64,000 nt of DNA from JAFASC01 sp036265935 (GCA_036265935.1 DATAOB010000017.1:34580-98579); one strand, 5' to 3'. Shown: positions 53,404 through 62,753, counted from the stretch's first letter. Notes: generated by a model not told the origin, from the letters alone. A program made the numbers and translations.

Positions 53404-54372
53404 GTGCAAAGCCAGGCAGCGGCTTTCATTCGCGATAGCGCTAAAGCGGACGGCATTCTGCGCCCATCCGGCGAACGGGCGCTGCTCATTGACGGGCGCG
53501 CCGCAGCCGACCGTCTGTTGGAGAAGGTGCGCAGCGAGGCCGAGACGCTGCTTCGCCGCGGCATAAAGCCGGGGCTGGCGACGGTTCTTGTCGGCGACGA
53601 TCCGGCAAGCCGGGTGTATGTGGGCTCGAAGGGCAGGGCTGCGCGCGCCTGCGGCTTTCATTCCGTGCAGCACGATCTCGCGGCGAGCACCAGCGAGGCC
53701 GACCTGCTCGCGCTTGTCCGGCAATTGAACGCCGACGCCGCGACCCACGGCATCCTCGTGCAACTGCCGCTGCCGAAAGCCATAGCGGCGACGCGTGTCA
53801 TCGAGGCGATCGCGCCGGAAAAGGACGTCGACGGCTTCAGCCCCGTCAATGCCGGGCGGATTGCGATCGGCGAGACGGAGCGCGCCTTCGTGCCCTGCAC
53901 GCCGGCCGGCGCGCTGCTCCTCATCGAGGAAGCCGCCAAGGCGCTCGGCCGCAAGCTGCAGGCGGCGGATGCGCTGATTGTCGGCCGCTCCAACATTGTT
54001 GGGAAACCCATGGCGCAGCTGCTTTTGCAGGCTGACGCCACCGTCACCATCGCTCATTCCCGCAGCGCCGATGTTCCGGCGCTGGTCGGGCGCGCCGACA
54101 TTCTCGTTGCCGCGGTCGGCCGGCCCGAGATGATCCGCGGCGACTGGGTCAAACCCGGCGCAATCGTCATCGACGTCGGCATCAATCGCGTGCCGCGCGA
54201 CACCGCCCCGGGCGAGCCGCCGAAGACGCGGCTTGTCGGCGATGTCGGCTTCTCCGAGGCGGTGAAACGCGCCGGGGCGATCACGCCGGTGCCGGGCGGC
54301 GTCGGCCCGATGACGATAGCCATGCTGATGGCGAATACGCTCACCGCGGCGAAACGGCTGGCGGGCTCGTAA
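53404..54372 (+). CDS. folD: Bifunctional methylenetetrahydrofolate dehydrogenase / cyclohydrolase
   Basis: The 322-residue protein interconverts methylene-, methenyl- and formyl-tetrahydrofolate. Landmarks are GLATVLVGDDPASRVYV, QLPLPKAI, KDVDGFSPVN, the NADP loop GRSNIVGKPMAQLL, and TPVPGGVGPMTIAMLM. The start is GTG at 53404. The N-terminal ~27 residues lie before the usual FolD start, so a later start is possible. Confidence 0.95.
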   Translation: MQSQAAAFIRDSAKADGILRPSGERALLIDGRAAADRLLEKVRSEAETLLRRGIKPGLATVLVGDDPASRVYVGSKGRAARACGFHSVQHDLAASTSEADLLALVRQLNADAATHGILVQLPLPKAIAATRVIEAIAPEKDVDGFSPVNAGRIAIGETERAFVPCTPAGALLLIEEAAKALGRKLQAADALIVGRSNIVGKPMAQLLLQADATVTIAHSRSADVPALVGRADILVAAVGRPEMIRGDWVKPGAIVIDVGINRVPRDTAPGEPPKTRLVGDVGFSEAVKRAGAITPVPGGVGPMTIAMLMANTLTAAKRLAGS

Positions 54373-54451
54373 CCAAAGCGGTTCGGGCCTTCCACTTGGG
54401 GTGCGAGCTCGTGCTAACTTGCCGCGCGAGAAGTTGGACGGCGGGGAGACG

Positions 54452-55150
54452 ATGCAGGGCCTTTTTAGTCGCATTCCCTTTTTCAAGGATGTCTCCGATC
54501 TCGATTTCGAGAAGTTCGAGCGCCGCTGTCTGTGGCGCCGTTTCGAGGAAGGCGAGACCGTCGTCGATTATGAAGACGAGAGCTCCGACGTCTATTTCAT
54601 AATCGCCGGCGACGTCCGCGTCCTCATCCGCACGCCGGCCGGCAAGGAGATCATCCTCGCCGAGATGCGGCCGGGAGAGTTCTTTGGCGAGCTCTCGGCG
54701 ATCGACGCGGTCAAGCGCTCCGCCAACGTCACGGCATTGACGCGTTCGGAATTGTGCATCATGCCGGCCGCCGTGTTTCGCGACATAATCTTCGCGTCCA
54801 GGATTGCATGCGACAAGATTTTGCGGTTGCTCAGCGGCCGCGTCCGCGAGCTCAATCACCGGCTCGCCGAGCTGTCCGTCCTCGACCTCAAGCATCGGCT
54901 CTATTCGGAATTGATGCGTCTGTCGCACCCGCGTACCGGACGGCCCGGCGAACGCGCGGTCACGCCGCCGCCCTATCATCACATCCTGGCGGCGCGCATC
55001 GGCTGCCGGCGCGAGCAGGTGACGCGCGAATTGTCGGCGATGAGCGCCGAGGGCATCATCGAGAAGACGCGCGGCGCCCTGGTTATTCTGAAGCCGCAGG
55101 TTCTACAGACTCGGCTTCAGGATGCATTGCGCGAGGAGAGCCGGGCTTGA
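54452..55150 (+). CDS. Crp/Fnr family transcriptional regulator
   Basis: From the ATG at 54452 (GGGGAG upstream) the product is 232 residues. It has a cNMP-binding beta-barrel with GDVRVLIRTPAGKEII and MRPGEFFGELSAIDAVKRSANV, a long helix, and a C-terminal winged helix with HHILAARIGCRREQVTRELSAM. The signal cannot be read, but the phosphate-binding GEFFGELSAI(D) is close to Crp, suggesting cyclic nucleotide. The stop overlaps the potA start by four bases (TTGA), so it is cotranscribed with the transporter. Confidence 0.9.
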   Translation: MQGLFSRIPFFKDVSDLDFEKFERRCLWRRFEEGETVVDYEDESSDVYFIIAGDVRVLIRTPAGKEIILAEMRPGEFFGELSAIDAVKRSANVTALTRSELCIMPAAVFRDIIFASRIACDKILRLLSGRVRELNHRLAELSVLDLKHRLYSELMRLSHPRTGRPGERAVTPPPYHHILAARIGCRREQVTRELSAMSAEGIIEKTRGALVILKPQVLQTRLQDALREESRA

Positions 55151-56190
55151 CCAGCGGCGCGCCGCTTGTGCGGCTCGATGGCGTGACGAAGCGCTTCGGC
55201 GCGGTCGCCGCGGTTCATGATCTCAGCCTCGACATCGCCGCTGGCGAATTCTTCGCGCTGCTCGGCCCGTCCGGCTGCGGCAAGACCACGCTCATGCGTC
55301 TCATTGCCGGGTTCGAGCAGCCGGACGCAGGCCGCGTCTTTATCGGCAACGACGACGTGACCGACGTGCCGCCGCACAAGCGGCCGGTGAACATGATGTT
55401 CCAATCCTACGCCCTGTTCCCGCATATGAGCGTCGAGAAGAACATCGCCTTCGGCTTGAAGCAGGAAGGCATGCCGCGTGCGGAAATCTCCGAACGCGTC
55501 GCCGAGATGCTGCGGCTCGTGCAGCTTGAGGGGCTCGGCATGCGCCGGCCAGACCAGCTTTCCGGCGGACAGAAACAGCGCGTGGCACTGGCGCGTGCGC
55601 TCGCCAAACGCCCGAAGCTGTTGCTGCTCGACGAGCCCCTCGCCGCGCTCGACCGCAAACTGCGCGAGCAAACCCAATTCGAGCTGAAGGAAGTGCAGCG
55701 CCGCCTCGGCACGGCGTTCGTCGTTGTCACGCATGATCAGGAGGAGGCGAGCGTCATGGCGTCGCGCATTGCGGTCATGCGCGCCGGCAAGCTCGAGCAG
55801 ATCGGCACGCCGGCCGAGATCTATGCCCGCCCGGCATCGCGCTTCGTCGCGGAATTTTTTGGTGACATCAACATTCTGGATGGCGATGTGAGAAGCGAAC
55901 GCGAACTGCTTATTGCTGCGGATGAGAGTACGGGCCGGAGCGCGGCAACGGCGGTCAGACCGGAGCGCATCGTGGTCGAAAGCGAAGCGGCCGCCGCGAG
56001 CGCTGGGCTTCCGGCAATCGTCGACGATTTTGCCTTTCGCGGCAGCGACACGCTTTACCGCGTTCGGCTCCAATCCGGCAAAATCCTGCGCGTGGTGGCC
56101 TCGAATTCCGGCGATCGCAATGGGTTTCGCCCGGGCGATAAGGTGCGCGTGCAAATTCCGCCCGACGCTTGCATTCCGCTTAGCCATTGA
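55147..56190 (+). CDS. potA: Polyamine-type ABC transporter ATP-binding protein (PotA-like)
   Basis: I chose the TTG at 55147, which overlaps the regulator's stop; it gives 347 residues. Walker A is GPSGCGKTT, Q loop FQSYALFPH, signature LSGGQKQRVALARAL, Walker B LLLLDEPLAALD, and the switch His is in VVTHDQEEA. A C-terminal TOBE domain follows (about 270-345). It energises uptake with the two permeases encoded next. A long alternative frame upstream lies inside the regulator gene and is not used. Confidence 0.9.
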   Translation: MTSGAPLVRLDGVTKRFGAVAAVHDLSLDIAAGEFFALLGPSGCGKTTLMRLIAGFEQPDAGRVFIGNDDVTDVPPHKRPVNMMFQSYALFPHMSVEKNIAFGLKQEGMPRAEISERVAEMLRLVQLEGLGMRRPDQLSGGQKQRVALARALAKRPKLLLLDEPLAALDRKLREQTQFELKEVQRRLGTAFVVVTHDQEEASVMASRIAVMRAGKLEQIGTPAEIYARPASRFVAEFFGDINILDGDVRSERELLIAADESTGRSAATAVRPERIVVESEAAAASAGLPAIVDDFAFRGSDTLYRVRLQSGKILRVVASNSGDRNGFRPGDKVRVQIPPDACIPLSH

Positions 56191-57107
56191 TGGATTCTCG
56201 ATGGACAGCGCGCGCGCACCGCGATTGGCTCGTCCTCGCCATTCCTTATGGGTGGCTTCTGATCTTCTTTCTCGCGCCTTTCGCGCTGGTTCTGAAGATC
56301 TCGCTTTCGCAATCGGCACTGAGGCAGCCGCCTTATGAGCCGGTGTTCAGCTGGTCGGACAGTTTTCAATCGCTCCTCGGAAAACTCTCGACATTGTCGC
56401 TGGACTCTTTCGGTGGATTGCTCAGCGACAGCCTTTACCTCGAATCCTATATCTCCTCGGTTCTCATCGCGGCGGTTTCGACGATCGTGACGCTCCTCGT
56501 TGCCTATCCCTTCGCGCTGGCGATCGCGCGCTCCTCACCAAAGATCCGGCCGATCCTGCTCGGGCTTGCCATCGCACCGTTTTGGACGAGTTTTTTGATC
56601 CGGGTTTATGCGTGGATCGCTATTTTGAAGGATGAAGGGCTGCTCAACCATTTTCTTCTGAGCATCGGCGTCATCGATGCGCCGCTCGGGATTTTTGCAA
56701 CGAATACCGCCATCGTGATCGGCATCGTCTACTCCTACCTGCCGTTCATGCTTCTGCCGCTCTACGCCGCCATCGAGGGCCAGGACCCGGCGCTGCTCGA
56801 AGCGGCGGCCGATCTCGGCGCCTCCCCTTGGCGCGCGTTCTCTAGGATTACGCTGCCGCTGTCGGCGCGCGGCATCGTCGCCGGGTCGCTTCTCGTCTTC
56901 ATCCCCGCCGTCGGCGAGTTCGTCATTCCCGACCTGCTCGGCGGCTCCGACACGCTGATGATCGGGCGAACGCTGTGGAATGATTTTTTTCTCAATCGCG
57001 ATTGGCCGACAGCTTCGGCCGCGGCAATCGTGTTGTTGATCCTGCTCGTCGGCCCGCTCCTCGTGTACGAGCGCGTCCAGCTGCGGGACGAGAGGCAACG
57101 CGCGTGA
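56190..57107 (+). CDS. potB: Polyamine-type ABC transporter permease (PotB-like)
   Basis: The ATG at 56190 overlaps the potA stop (TGATG). The 305-residue protein has six helices and the permease EAA loop EAAADLGASPWRAFSRITLPL. It starts DWLVLAIPYGWLLIFFLAPF, as PotB-type permeases do. It should pair with the next gene product. Confidence 0.92.
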   Translation: MDSRWTARAHRDWLVLAIPYGWLLIFFLAPFALVLKISLSQSALRQPPYEPVFSWSDSFQSLLGKLSTLSLDSFGGLLSDSLYLESYISSVLIAAVSTIVTLLVAYPFALAIARSSPKIRPILLGLAIAPFWTSFLIRVYAWIAILKDEGLLNHFLLSIGVIDAPLGIFATNTAIVIGIVYSYLPFMLLPLYAAIEGQDPALLEAAADLGASPWRAFSRITLPLSARGIVAGSLLVFIPAVGEFVIPDLLGGSDTLMIGRTLWNDFFLNRDWPTASAAAIVLLILLVGPLLVYERVQLRDERQRA

Positions 57108-57886
57108 GAGCCGGCGCGAGCATCGCGCGAACCGGCGCGCTGGCCGCCGGATTCGCGTTCCTCTACGGGCCGATCCTACTGCTCGTCATCTACAGCTTCA
57201 ACGCGTCGCGATTGGTGGCCGTGTGGGGCGGCGTCTCGACGCGCTGGTACGCCGCGCTTCTGCAAGATGCGCAACTCATCGCCAGTGTCCGCATAAGCCT
57301 GTTGGTGGCGATGTTCTCCGCCCTGATCGCCACGTTCAACGGCACGCTCGCTGCGATCGCGCTGGTGCGCTTCGGGCGCTTTCGCACGCGCACGCTTTTC
57401 GCCGGCGCGATCTATGCGCCGCTGGTCATGCCGGAAGTGATTCTCGGTCTCTCTCTGCTGCTTCTGTTTGTCGCCCTGGGCATTGAGCGCGGCTTCTGGA
57501 CCATCGTTGCCGCGCACGCGACATTCACGATGTGCTTCGTCACTGTGATCGTGCAGAGCCGGTTGGTGAACTTCGACCGCGCGCTCGAAGAAGCGGCGAT
57601 GGATCTTGGCGCGGGTCCGGTGCGAACCTTCACGGCGATCACCCTGCCGCTGATCCATCCGGCGATCGCCGCGGGCTTTCTGCTTGCTTTCACGCTGTCG
57701 CTCGACGATCTCGTCATCGCGAGTTTCACCGCGGGTCCGGGATCGACGACGCTGCCGATGCGCGTCTACAGCCAGGTGCGTCTCGGCGTCTCGCCGGAAA
57801 TCAACGCGATTTCGACGCTGATGCTGGCGGTCGTCGGGATTGTGCTCTTGTCGGTCGCCGCTCTGTCGCGCCGCCGGGCCCAATAG
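57104..57886 (+). CDS. potC: Polyamine-type ABC transporter permease (PotC-like)
   Basis: The GTG at 57104 overlaps the potB stop (GTGA). The 260-residue protein has six helices and the EAA loop EEAAMDLGAGPVRTFTAITLPL. FLYGPILLLVIYSFNASRL near the start is typical of PotC. No periplasmic binding protein (potD) is encoded after it, so the binding partner must be elsewhere. The next gene is on the opposite strand. Confidence 0.92.
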   Translation: MRAGASIARTGALAAGFAFLYGPILLLVIYSFNASRLVAVWGGVSTRWYAALLQDAQLIASVRISLLVAMFSALIATFNGTLAAIALVRFGRFRTRTLFAGAIYAPLVMPEVILGLSLLLLFVALGIERGFWTIVAAHATFTMCFVTVIVQSRLVNFDRALEEAAMDLGAGPVRTFTAITLPLIHPAIAAGFLLAFTLSLDDLVIASFTAGPGSTTLPMRVYSQVRLGVSPEINAISTLMLAVVGIVLLSVAALSRRRAQ

Positions 57887-57888
57887 AA

Positions 57889-59838
57889 TTACTCGACCGG
57901 CTTCTCGGGCGCGGTTGCCGCCTGCGTCCCATTCTCGCGGTACAGCCGCTCTGCGGCTCCGGAGCGGCGGATGAGACTCTGCGCATCGGGAACAATCACC
58001 GGATCGTCCCAAGAGCCAATCACGTCGAAGGGCAGTTGCGCCGATTCCGCCGCGGGCTTCGCATCGTCCGTCGCCTGCGTGGCGGTGCCCTTGAGCGCCA
58101 GCATGCGATCGGCGATCTGCACCGACCCGGTCATGGCAATCGAGAGCGCCGGCGCGCTCGCCGAGGCGTCGACGATCTCCGCCACGCCCTTGTTGATGCG
58201 GAAGGTGCCGACCGCTTTGTCGAAGACGGTGCGTCCACCGCGCATGTCAGTAAGGCTCGACAGCGGGCGCGTTGCCATGCGCCGCAGCGCCTCGTTGAGA
58301 TCGATCCCGCCGACATCACCCTGCGTGATAGAGAATTGCGCCTTGCCGTCGAGGCCGCGAATTGTCTGCAGCACGCTATCGCCGGAGGCTTCCATGGACA
58401 CGGACGCGTTGAGCGTGCCGGAGATGCGCGGACGATCGAGCAAATCCCAGGCGAGGGCGCCAGCGTCGATATTGGCCAGCTGCGCATTGCCGCGCAGGTC
58501 GAGCGCATTTCCGCCGGCGCCGACAGCACTGAGGCGCGCTTTGAACAGGCCCTTGTAGGCCTTGGCTTCGGCAAGTGCGAGTTCGAGCCGGCCGGCTTTC
58601 ATGAGGAGCGACAAAGCCGCATCGTCGAACTGAACCCGGCGCAATCGCGTGCGCGCCGCGGAGACACGCAAATCCACATCGATTTTCGACAAATCACGAA
58701 GCTCGAACGGCTCCTGCGTCCATTGTCCCTCGGAGGTGACGACGGGCGTCATCTCGGCGACGATCGGATCGAGCGCGAGCTGGGTCGCCGCTAGCGTGCC
58801 TGCGAGCGAAGGCCGCGGCCCGTCATTGCGCAAGGCGAGCGTGCCTTCGAATTCGTTGCGATCGAGGCTCAGCCGAAGATTCGATAGGGAGAAGCCGTTA
58901 TCGGCGATCGTCGCGTCCGATGTAAGCGAAGTATCGCCGAGCACTCCCGGCAGCGGGATCGCCATGTTTGCGAGGCGTCCGAGGTGGCGCAGCGACGGGG
59001 CCGACGCGACGAGCCGTCCGGCGAATTGTGGATGCAGGCCAGCGGACACATTGCCGTTGGCGGAGAGCGACAATGACAGGCTTTTCACCCGCAGCGTCGT
59101 TGCGCTCTGATCGCCGCGCAGCAGATTGGCCGGTTGCGCCAGCCAGAAATCCACGCTCGCCGGCTCGCCGCGCCAGGCAAAAGTGCCGGTCAGAGTCGCG
59201 GGCGCACTGATGCGGCGCCAGTCGAACGTGCCGTCGATGTGATCGATGACGATATCGGGCTCGCCTTGGCGCTGCAAAAACGCGGACCCGTTTTGGACGC
59301 GCAGCACGCCCAGCCGTACGTCGTCGGTGCGGTCGGCTTGCAGGGTCGCAGCGGGCGTATGCGCGGCTAGTGCGATCGCGCCGGTGATCGCAGGACGGTG
59401 CGCCAAGTCCATGGTGAGATGCGGACCAATCAGCGTGGCGTCCGAAATTTCCAGCCGGCCAGCTAGGAGCGGCAAGAGACGGACCCGCGCCCGCACTTTG
59501 CGCGTCTGGAGCGACATGGAATGGGCATCATCCGCGAGCCCGACATCGGAGATCACGATGCGCGGGGGCAGGGCGCGGAAAGTCGCTTCGCCGCTGCCGA
59601 TGAAGCTGAGGCCGGTGGCCCCTTTCACCTGGGCGGCGATGTCGCGGTCGATGGTTTGCCGCGGCAGGCTCCATGGAATGAACGCAGCCGCGAGCGCGAG
59701 GACAATAATCCCGGCGAGCGCGATGAGCGTAGTGCGGTGACGAAGCACGAAAGCTCGATCGGGCCGCCATCGCAGAGACGCGCGGCCTATCGCCGATAGC
59801 GCTGCGTTTGCACGTCCACCCGAAACCCGAGAATTCAT
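57889..59838 (-). CDS. AsmA family protein
   Basis: The protein is about 649 residues from the ATG at 59838 (GTG at 59850 is an alternative). A short cytoplasmic start leads to one transmembrane helix (about 38-60), then a long periplasmic beta-rich region with the AsmA pattern near the start (VKGATGLSFIGSGEATFRALPPRIVISDVGL) and, in the last third, the AsmA C-terminal block (GTLNASVSMEASGDSVLQTI, GGIDLNEALRRM). AsmA-like proteins are thought to bridge phospholipid transport between membranes. Confidence 0.88.
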   Translation of the reverse strand: MNSRVSGGRANAALSAIGRASLRWRPDRAFVLRHRTTLIALAGIIVLALAAAFIPWSLPRQTIDRDIAAQVKGATGLSFIGSGEATFRALPPRIVISDVGLADDAHSMSLQTRKVRARVRLLPLLAGRLEISDATLIGPHLTMDLAHRPAITGAIALAAHTPAATLQADRTDDVRLGVLRVQNGSAFLQRQGEPDIVIDHIDGTFDWRRISAPATLTGTFAWRGEPASVDFWLAQPANLLRGDQSATTLRVKSLSLSLSANGNVSAGLHPQFAGRLVASAPSLRHLGRLANMAIPLPGVLGDTSLTSDATIADNGFSLSNLRLSLDRNEFEGTLALRNDGPRPSLAGTLAATQLALDPIVAEMTPVVTSEGQWTQEPFELRDLSKIDVDLRVSAARTRLRRVQFDDAALSLLMKAGRLELALAEAKAYKGLFKARLSAVGAGGNALDLRGNAQLANIDAGALAWDLLDRPRISGTLNASVSMEASGDSVLQTIRGLDGKAQFSITQGDVGGIDLNEALRRMATRPLSSLTDMRGGRTVFDKAVGTFRINKGVAEIVDASASAPALSIAMTGSVQIADRMLALKGTATQATDDAKPAAESAQLPFDVIGSWDDPVIVPDAQSLIRRSGAAERLYRENGTQAATAPEKPVE

Positions 59839-59981
59839 GATTGCGTTCACCTGTCAGAGGCGGCGGTCTTCCCCAAGGAGCGCGGCGAGAACGTGGCTGA
59901 GCCGCGACAAAGCCGTGCCGCTCAGCTAAAGCCAAACGCCGTGGGCTTTTCGCAACAGGTTTAGGGCAACAGGCCGTGCGC

Positions 59982-60380
59982 TTAGAACTGGCGCTCGCGT
60001 GCGGCGCTCATCTCGGATCGCAACGCGGCGGCGATCTCCTCAAGCCGGAACGGTTTTTGAACAACGGCACGGGTGTTATGGGCGGCCGGGACGCCCGAGC
60101 GGCCGTAGCCCGTCGTGAAGACAAAAGGGCAGGCGCGGGCGGCGAGGAGATCGGCTACGGGATCGATTTTCTGCGAACCGATATTCACGTCGAGCAAAGC
60201 CGCGTCGATCGGGTTTTCCGCATTGAGGAAGGCTAGCGCTTCCGGCACCTGAGCGACCGTGCCCGCGACCGTGAAGCCGAGTTCGACGAGCATGTCCTCG
60301 AGCGTCAAGGCAATGAACGGCTCGTCCTCAACGATGAGGATGCGACCGCCTTTTTGAGCCCGACCGCCGGGCGGTGCCAT
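59982..60380 (-). CDS. Stand-alone receiver-domain response regulator
   Basis: The 132-residue protein is a single receiver: ILIVEDEPFIALTLEDMLVEL with acidic pair, phospho-acceptor in ALLDVNIGSQ, Thr in FTTGYG, and Lys in VVQKPFRLEEI. No output domain exists, so it probably acts as a phosphate shuttle or sink for a kinase elsewhere. No kinase is adjacent. Confidence 0.93.
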   Translation of the reverse strand: MAPPGGRAQKGGRILIVEDEPFIALTLEDMLVELGFTVAGTVAQVPEALAFLNAENPIDAALLDVNIGSQKIDPVADLLAARACPFVFTTGYGRSGVPAAHNTRAVVQKPFRLEEIAAALRSEMSAARERQF

Positions 60381-60460
60381 GTCATTCTCCGGGGTTGTCG
60401 CATGCCTGCCGACCGCTGCGAATTAGGGAACAAAGGCAGGTCGGATGCTTATTGTCAAGC

Positions 60461-60865
60461 TTACCCTGGCGCAGATCGGTCTCCCCCATCCCGCGAGAAA
60501 GCCACCATTGCCGCGGCGAACGCGCCCATAACCCAGCCGGCGATGAGCAGCACTCCGCCGCTCGGGGCTGCCATAGGCAGGAGGGGGCGATCGGCCAGCG
60601 CTCGCAGGGCAAAATCGCCGCAAAACAAGACCATGCCGGCGAGGAGCAGCACGCTGGCAAGGGCGAAGACCGCCGCGCCTTGTCGGGGCACCCGCTCTGC
60701 GAGCGCGACGAGGCCGAAGACAGCCGCCGAGTGAATCATCAGGAAAATCGCGGCCGTGGCGAGGAGCTGTCCGCCGCCGAGATGGGCGGCGGCCGCCGCG
60801 GCCCCGACGCCAGCCGCGCCGAAGAGGCCGGCCAAAGCAGCAATCGCGAACAGCAGCCTGCGCAT
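60461..60865 (-). CDS. DUF423 membrane protein
   Basis: From the ATG at 60865 the product has 134 residues with four hydrophobic helices: RRLLFAIAALAGLFGAAGVG, AAIFLMIHSAAVFGLVAL, AVFALASVLLLAGMVLFCGD and GGVLLIAGWVMGAFAAAM. The HSA and FCGD positions fit the DUF423 family (YgdD-like). The function is unknown. Confidence 0.85.
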   Translation of the reverse strand: MRRLLFAIAALAGLFGAAGVGAAAAAAHLGGGQLLATAAIFLMIHSAAVFGLVALAERVPRQGAAVFALASVLLLAGMVLFCGDFALRALADRPLLPMAAPSGGVLLIAGWVMGAFAAAMVAFSRDGGDRSAPG

Positions 60866-60873
60866 GCGCCGGT

Positions 60874-61005
60874 TTAGCTGCGATCTTCGGCCGGTGCGAG
60901 TGAGTCGGGTCTGCGGACCAGCGGCGGTGATGCGACGAGGTCCGCCGGCTGCTTGGCGAGCCAGCGCTGTCGCGCTGCTTCGAGGCCCCAAACCGCGCCG
61001 AGCAT
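60874..61005 (-). CDS. Possible 43-residue small protein between the J-domain and DUF423 genes
   Basis: An ATG (61003-61005) three bases after the J-domain gene's stop opens 43 codons, MLGAVWGLEAARQRWLAK, then ASPPLVRRPDSLAPAEDRS, ending at 60874, eight bases before the DUF423 ATG. The GC content is high, unlike the J-domain gene beside it. The placement would suit a translationally coupled small protein. No homologue is known to me and the length is within chance, so this is tentative. Confidence 0.3.
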   Translation of the reverse strand: MLGAVWGLEAARQRWLAKQPADLVASPPLVRRPDSLAPAEDRS

Positions 61006-61008
61006 GAT

Positions 61009-62154
61009 TCAGCGAAGCTGATTTGAGATGATCGTCTCACCTCTTCGCCTTCGGGTATTTTTCGAAATGGGAGCACGCGCAGATAAAACGGGCGATTGCG
61101 ACGCCCCCGTCATTGCTACGGATCGCAGGATCAACGTGGCGTCGCGCCCGCAGCTTTTAGCCGAAACTGACGGTTTAGTGGCTCCCCGATCGTTAAATAC
61201 AATCGTCGAGGCACATTTCTGGTACTTTCCGTCGATCGCAAACTGCACTTTGCTTCCTGCAACGATCACAAGAGCTGTCGATCGCATAATTGGAATGATG
61301 AGGTGGTACTCGATGCCTTTTCGAATGACCGCGGACTCACCCATCTCATTAAAAACGATTTCGCCGAAAGGCCTAGGCGGTGGAAGAGGGATGGGCGAGT
61401 TTTGCAAATGATGCCGAGGTGGCTCCGAAATCGGAACTTGCGGACCAGCGGGGAGGGCGTGGTACAACGCCGGGTTGGAAAAGGGCGGAAGTGTAGAAAG
61501 TCGCCCAGGAGGTGCAGTATTGAGAGCGAGAGCTGGTGGATCAGGCAGAGAAGGCGGAAGGGGATTGGAACTCACAACGGGGTCCAAAGAAAATGATTCG
61601 ATAACGGCAGCACGCGCAACCCTGCGCGCGGATAAATCAAGGTTTGAAGTATCCCACAAACTCAAAAGTATAGGTCTAAAGAGCCACCCAACCAGGAGCA
61701 ATCCTATGCAAAGTCCACAAAGTGTGACAAATGGGTGCCGCTCGTACAAGGCATGCCGCCATTTCTTGGTATGCTTAGGCTCTTTCGTACCCCTCTGTTC
61801 AACTTCAAATTTTCTCGTTCGTGCCACGGCAGAGGAACTACTTCTATACGCCTCGCGTGTCGCGGTTCGCTCGTGAACAGGCGCTGCGTTCCGCGCTCCG
61901 CTGAACTGGGTTTTATTTGCTTGTTCTAACTCGTCTTCGGTGGTCTCTATCATCTGATTTTTTTCGAAAAAACATTCGTTGCGAATACTCCATACGATCT
62001 CTCTGAAAGCCTCATTCAATAATCTGAACTCTTCTTCGTCGCCGCCAGCGTCTGGATGATAATTTTTCGCAAGCTGTCTATAGCGCTTGCGCACCGTCAG
62101 CTCATCGGCATCGTACGCTAGACCGAAAAGCTTGTATGAATCAGGCACAGCCAT
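61009..62154 (-). CDS. Membrane-anchored J-domain protein in low-GC sequence
   Basis: The 381-residue protein has an N-terminal J domain (about 5-60) with the Hsp70-activating HPD at 33-35 (YRQLAKNYHPDAGGDEEEF). A charged linker leads to one transmembrane helix (about 141-167), a Pro-rich stretch with SLPDPPALAL and LPPPRPFGE, and a C-terminal beta-rich domain (about 275-360) with a basic tail. The topology implies a cytoplasmic J domain recruiting DnaK to the membrane and a periplasmic C-terminus. The codon and base use is less GC-rich than its neighbours, suggesting recent acquisition or relaxed constraint. Confidence 0.8.
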   Translation of the reverse strand: MAVPDSYKLFGLAYDADELTVRKRYRQLAKNYHPDAGGDEEEFRLLNEAFREIVWSIRNECFFEKNQMIETTEDELEQANKTQFSGARNAAPVHERTATREAYRSSSSAVARTRKFEVEQRGTKEPKHTKKWRHALYERHPFVTLCGLCIGLLLVGWLFRPILLSLWDTSNLDLSARRVARAAVIESFSLDPVVSSNPLPPSLPDPPALALNTAPPGRLSTLPPFSNPALYHALPAGPQVPISEPPRHHLQNSPIPLPPPRPFGEIVFNEMGESAVIRKGIEYHLIIPIMRSTALVIVAGSKVQFAIDGKYQKCASTIVFNDRGATKPSVSAKSCGRDATLILRSVAMTGASQSPVLSARAPISKNTRRRRGETIISNQLR

Positions 62155-62753
62155 CGGGGATCAAATAATGCTCAATTTAAAGGATCTCTCTCAGGCCGCT
62201 CTCTGATGGATAATCAGCGCGTCCTTTCGCAGGTCGAAAGATCGCAACGAGCTACACATTCTGTTCACAGAATATCGAAGTCGTTTAGGGGGCGTGGAGA
62301 AGTCCATGTTCGGCACTCCATCTGATTCGGAATCAACGAAGGATAATTGTGGTGTACCGGCTATGACCAGGGACAGTGGCTTGTTTTTTGGCCCCGCTGA
62401 ACCGTTAAGATTGTGCAAAATCAGCCATCACTGAGGCTCTTCGGATATCGCCACGAAGCTTTAGCCTTACAATCCGTCGAGTTGCTTGTGCCGGGCGCCG
62501 CCACAAACCGTGGAGCTCGGAGGTCTCGCTTACGGGGAGCAGGTCATCGGCGACGAAGCGGGCTCCATCCACTGGCCACTGCCGTCGCCGCCATCCGGCC
62601 GCCGTCTAGGTGCCGGCCTGCGCCCCTGTGACACGCTTGCGGAGTTGCGCGACGCTCACGAATCAGTGCAGCATCGACTCGGACAAGCAGCGGTGCTGGT
62701 GAAGGTGACTAATTGTCTGCCTGACGGGCGGCGGCTTATTCGAGACTGGAGTA
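62155..62753. other. Gene-poor 600-base interval
   Basis: Between the J-domain gene and the next gene I see no supported coding sequence. The first part is AT-richer than the window average. A 75-codon frame on the minus strand (62191-62418) has no ribosome site and no recognisable sequence. The last 250 bases are GC-rich with open but unpersuasive frames. The promoters of both flanking genes should lie here. Confidence 0.5.

Noticed and set aside
54754..55146. Long upstream extension of potA
   Set aside because: It overlaps the Crp/Fnr gene in another frame; the TTG at 55147 overlapping the regulator stop gives a normal PotA length.
62191..62418. 75-codon frame on the minus strand after the J-domain gene
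   Set aside because: No ribosome site, no recognisable domain, and in AT-richer sequence where such a frame is likely by chance.
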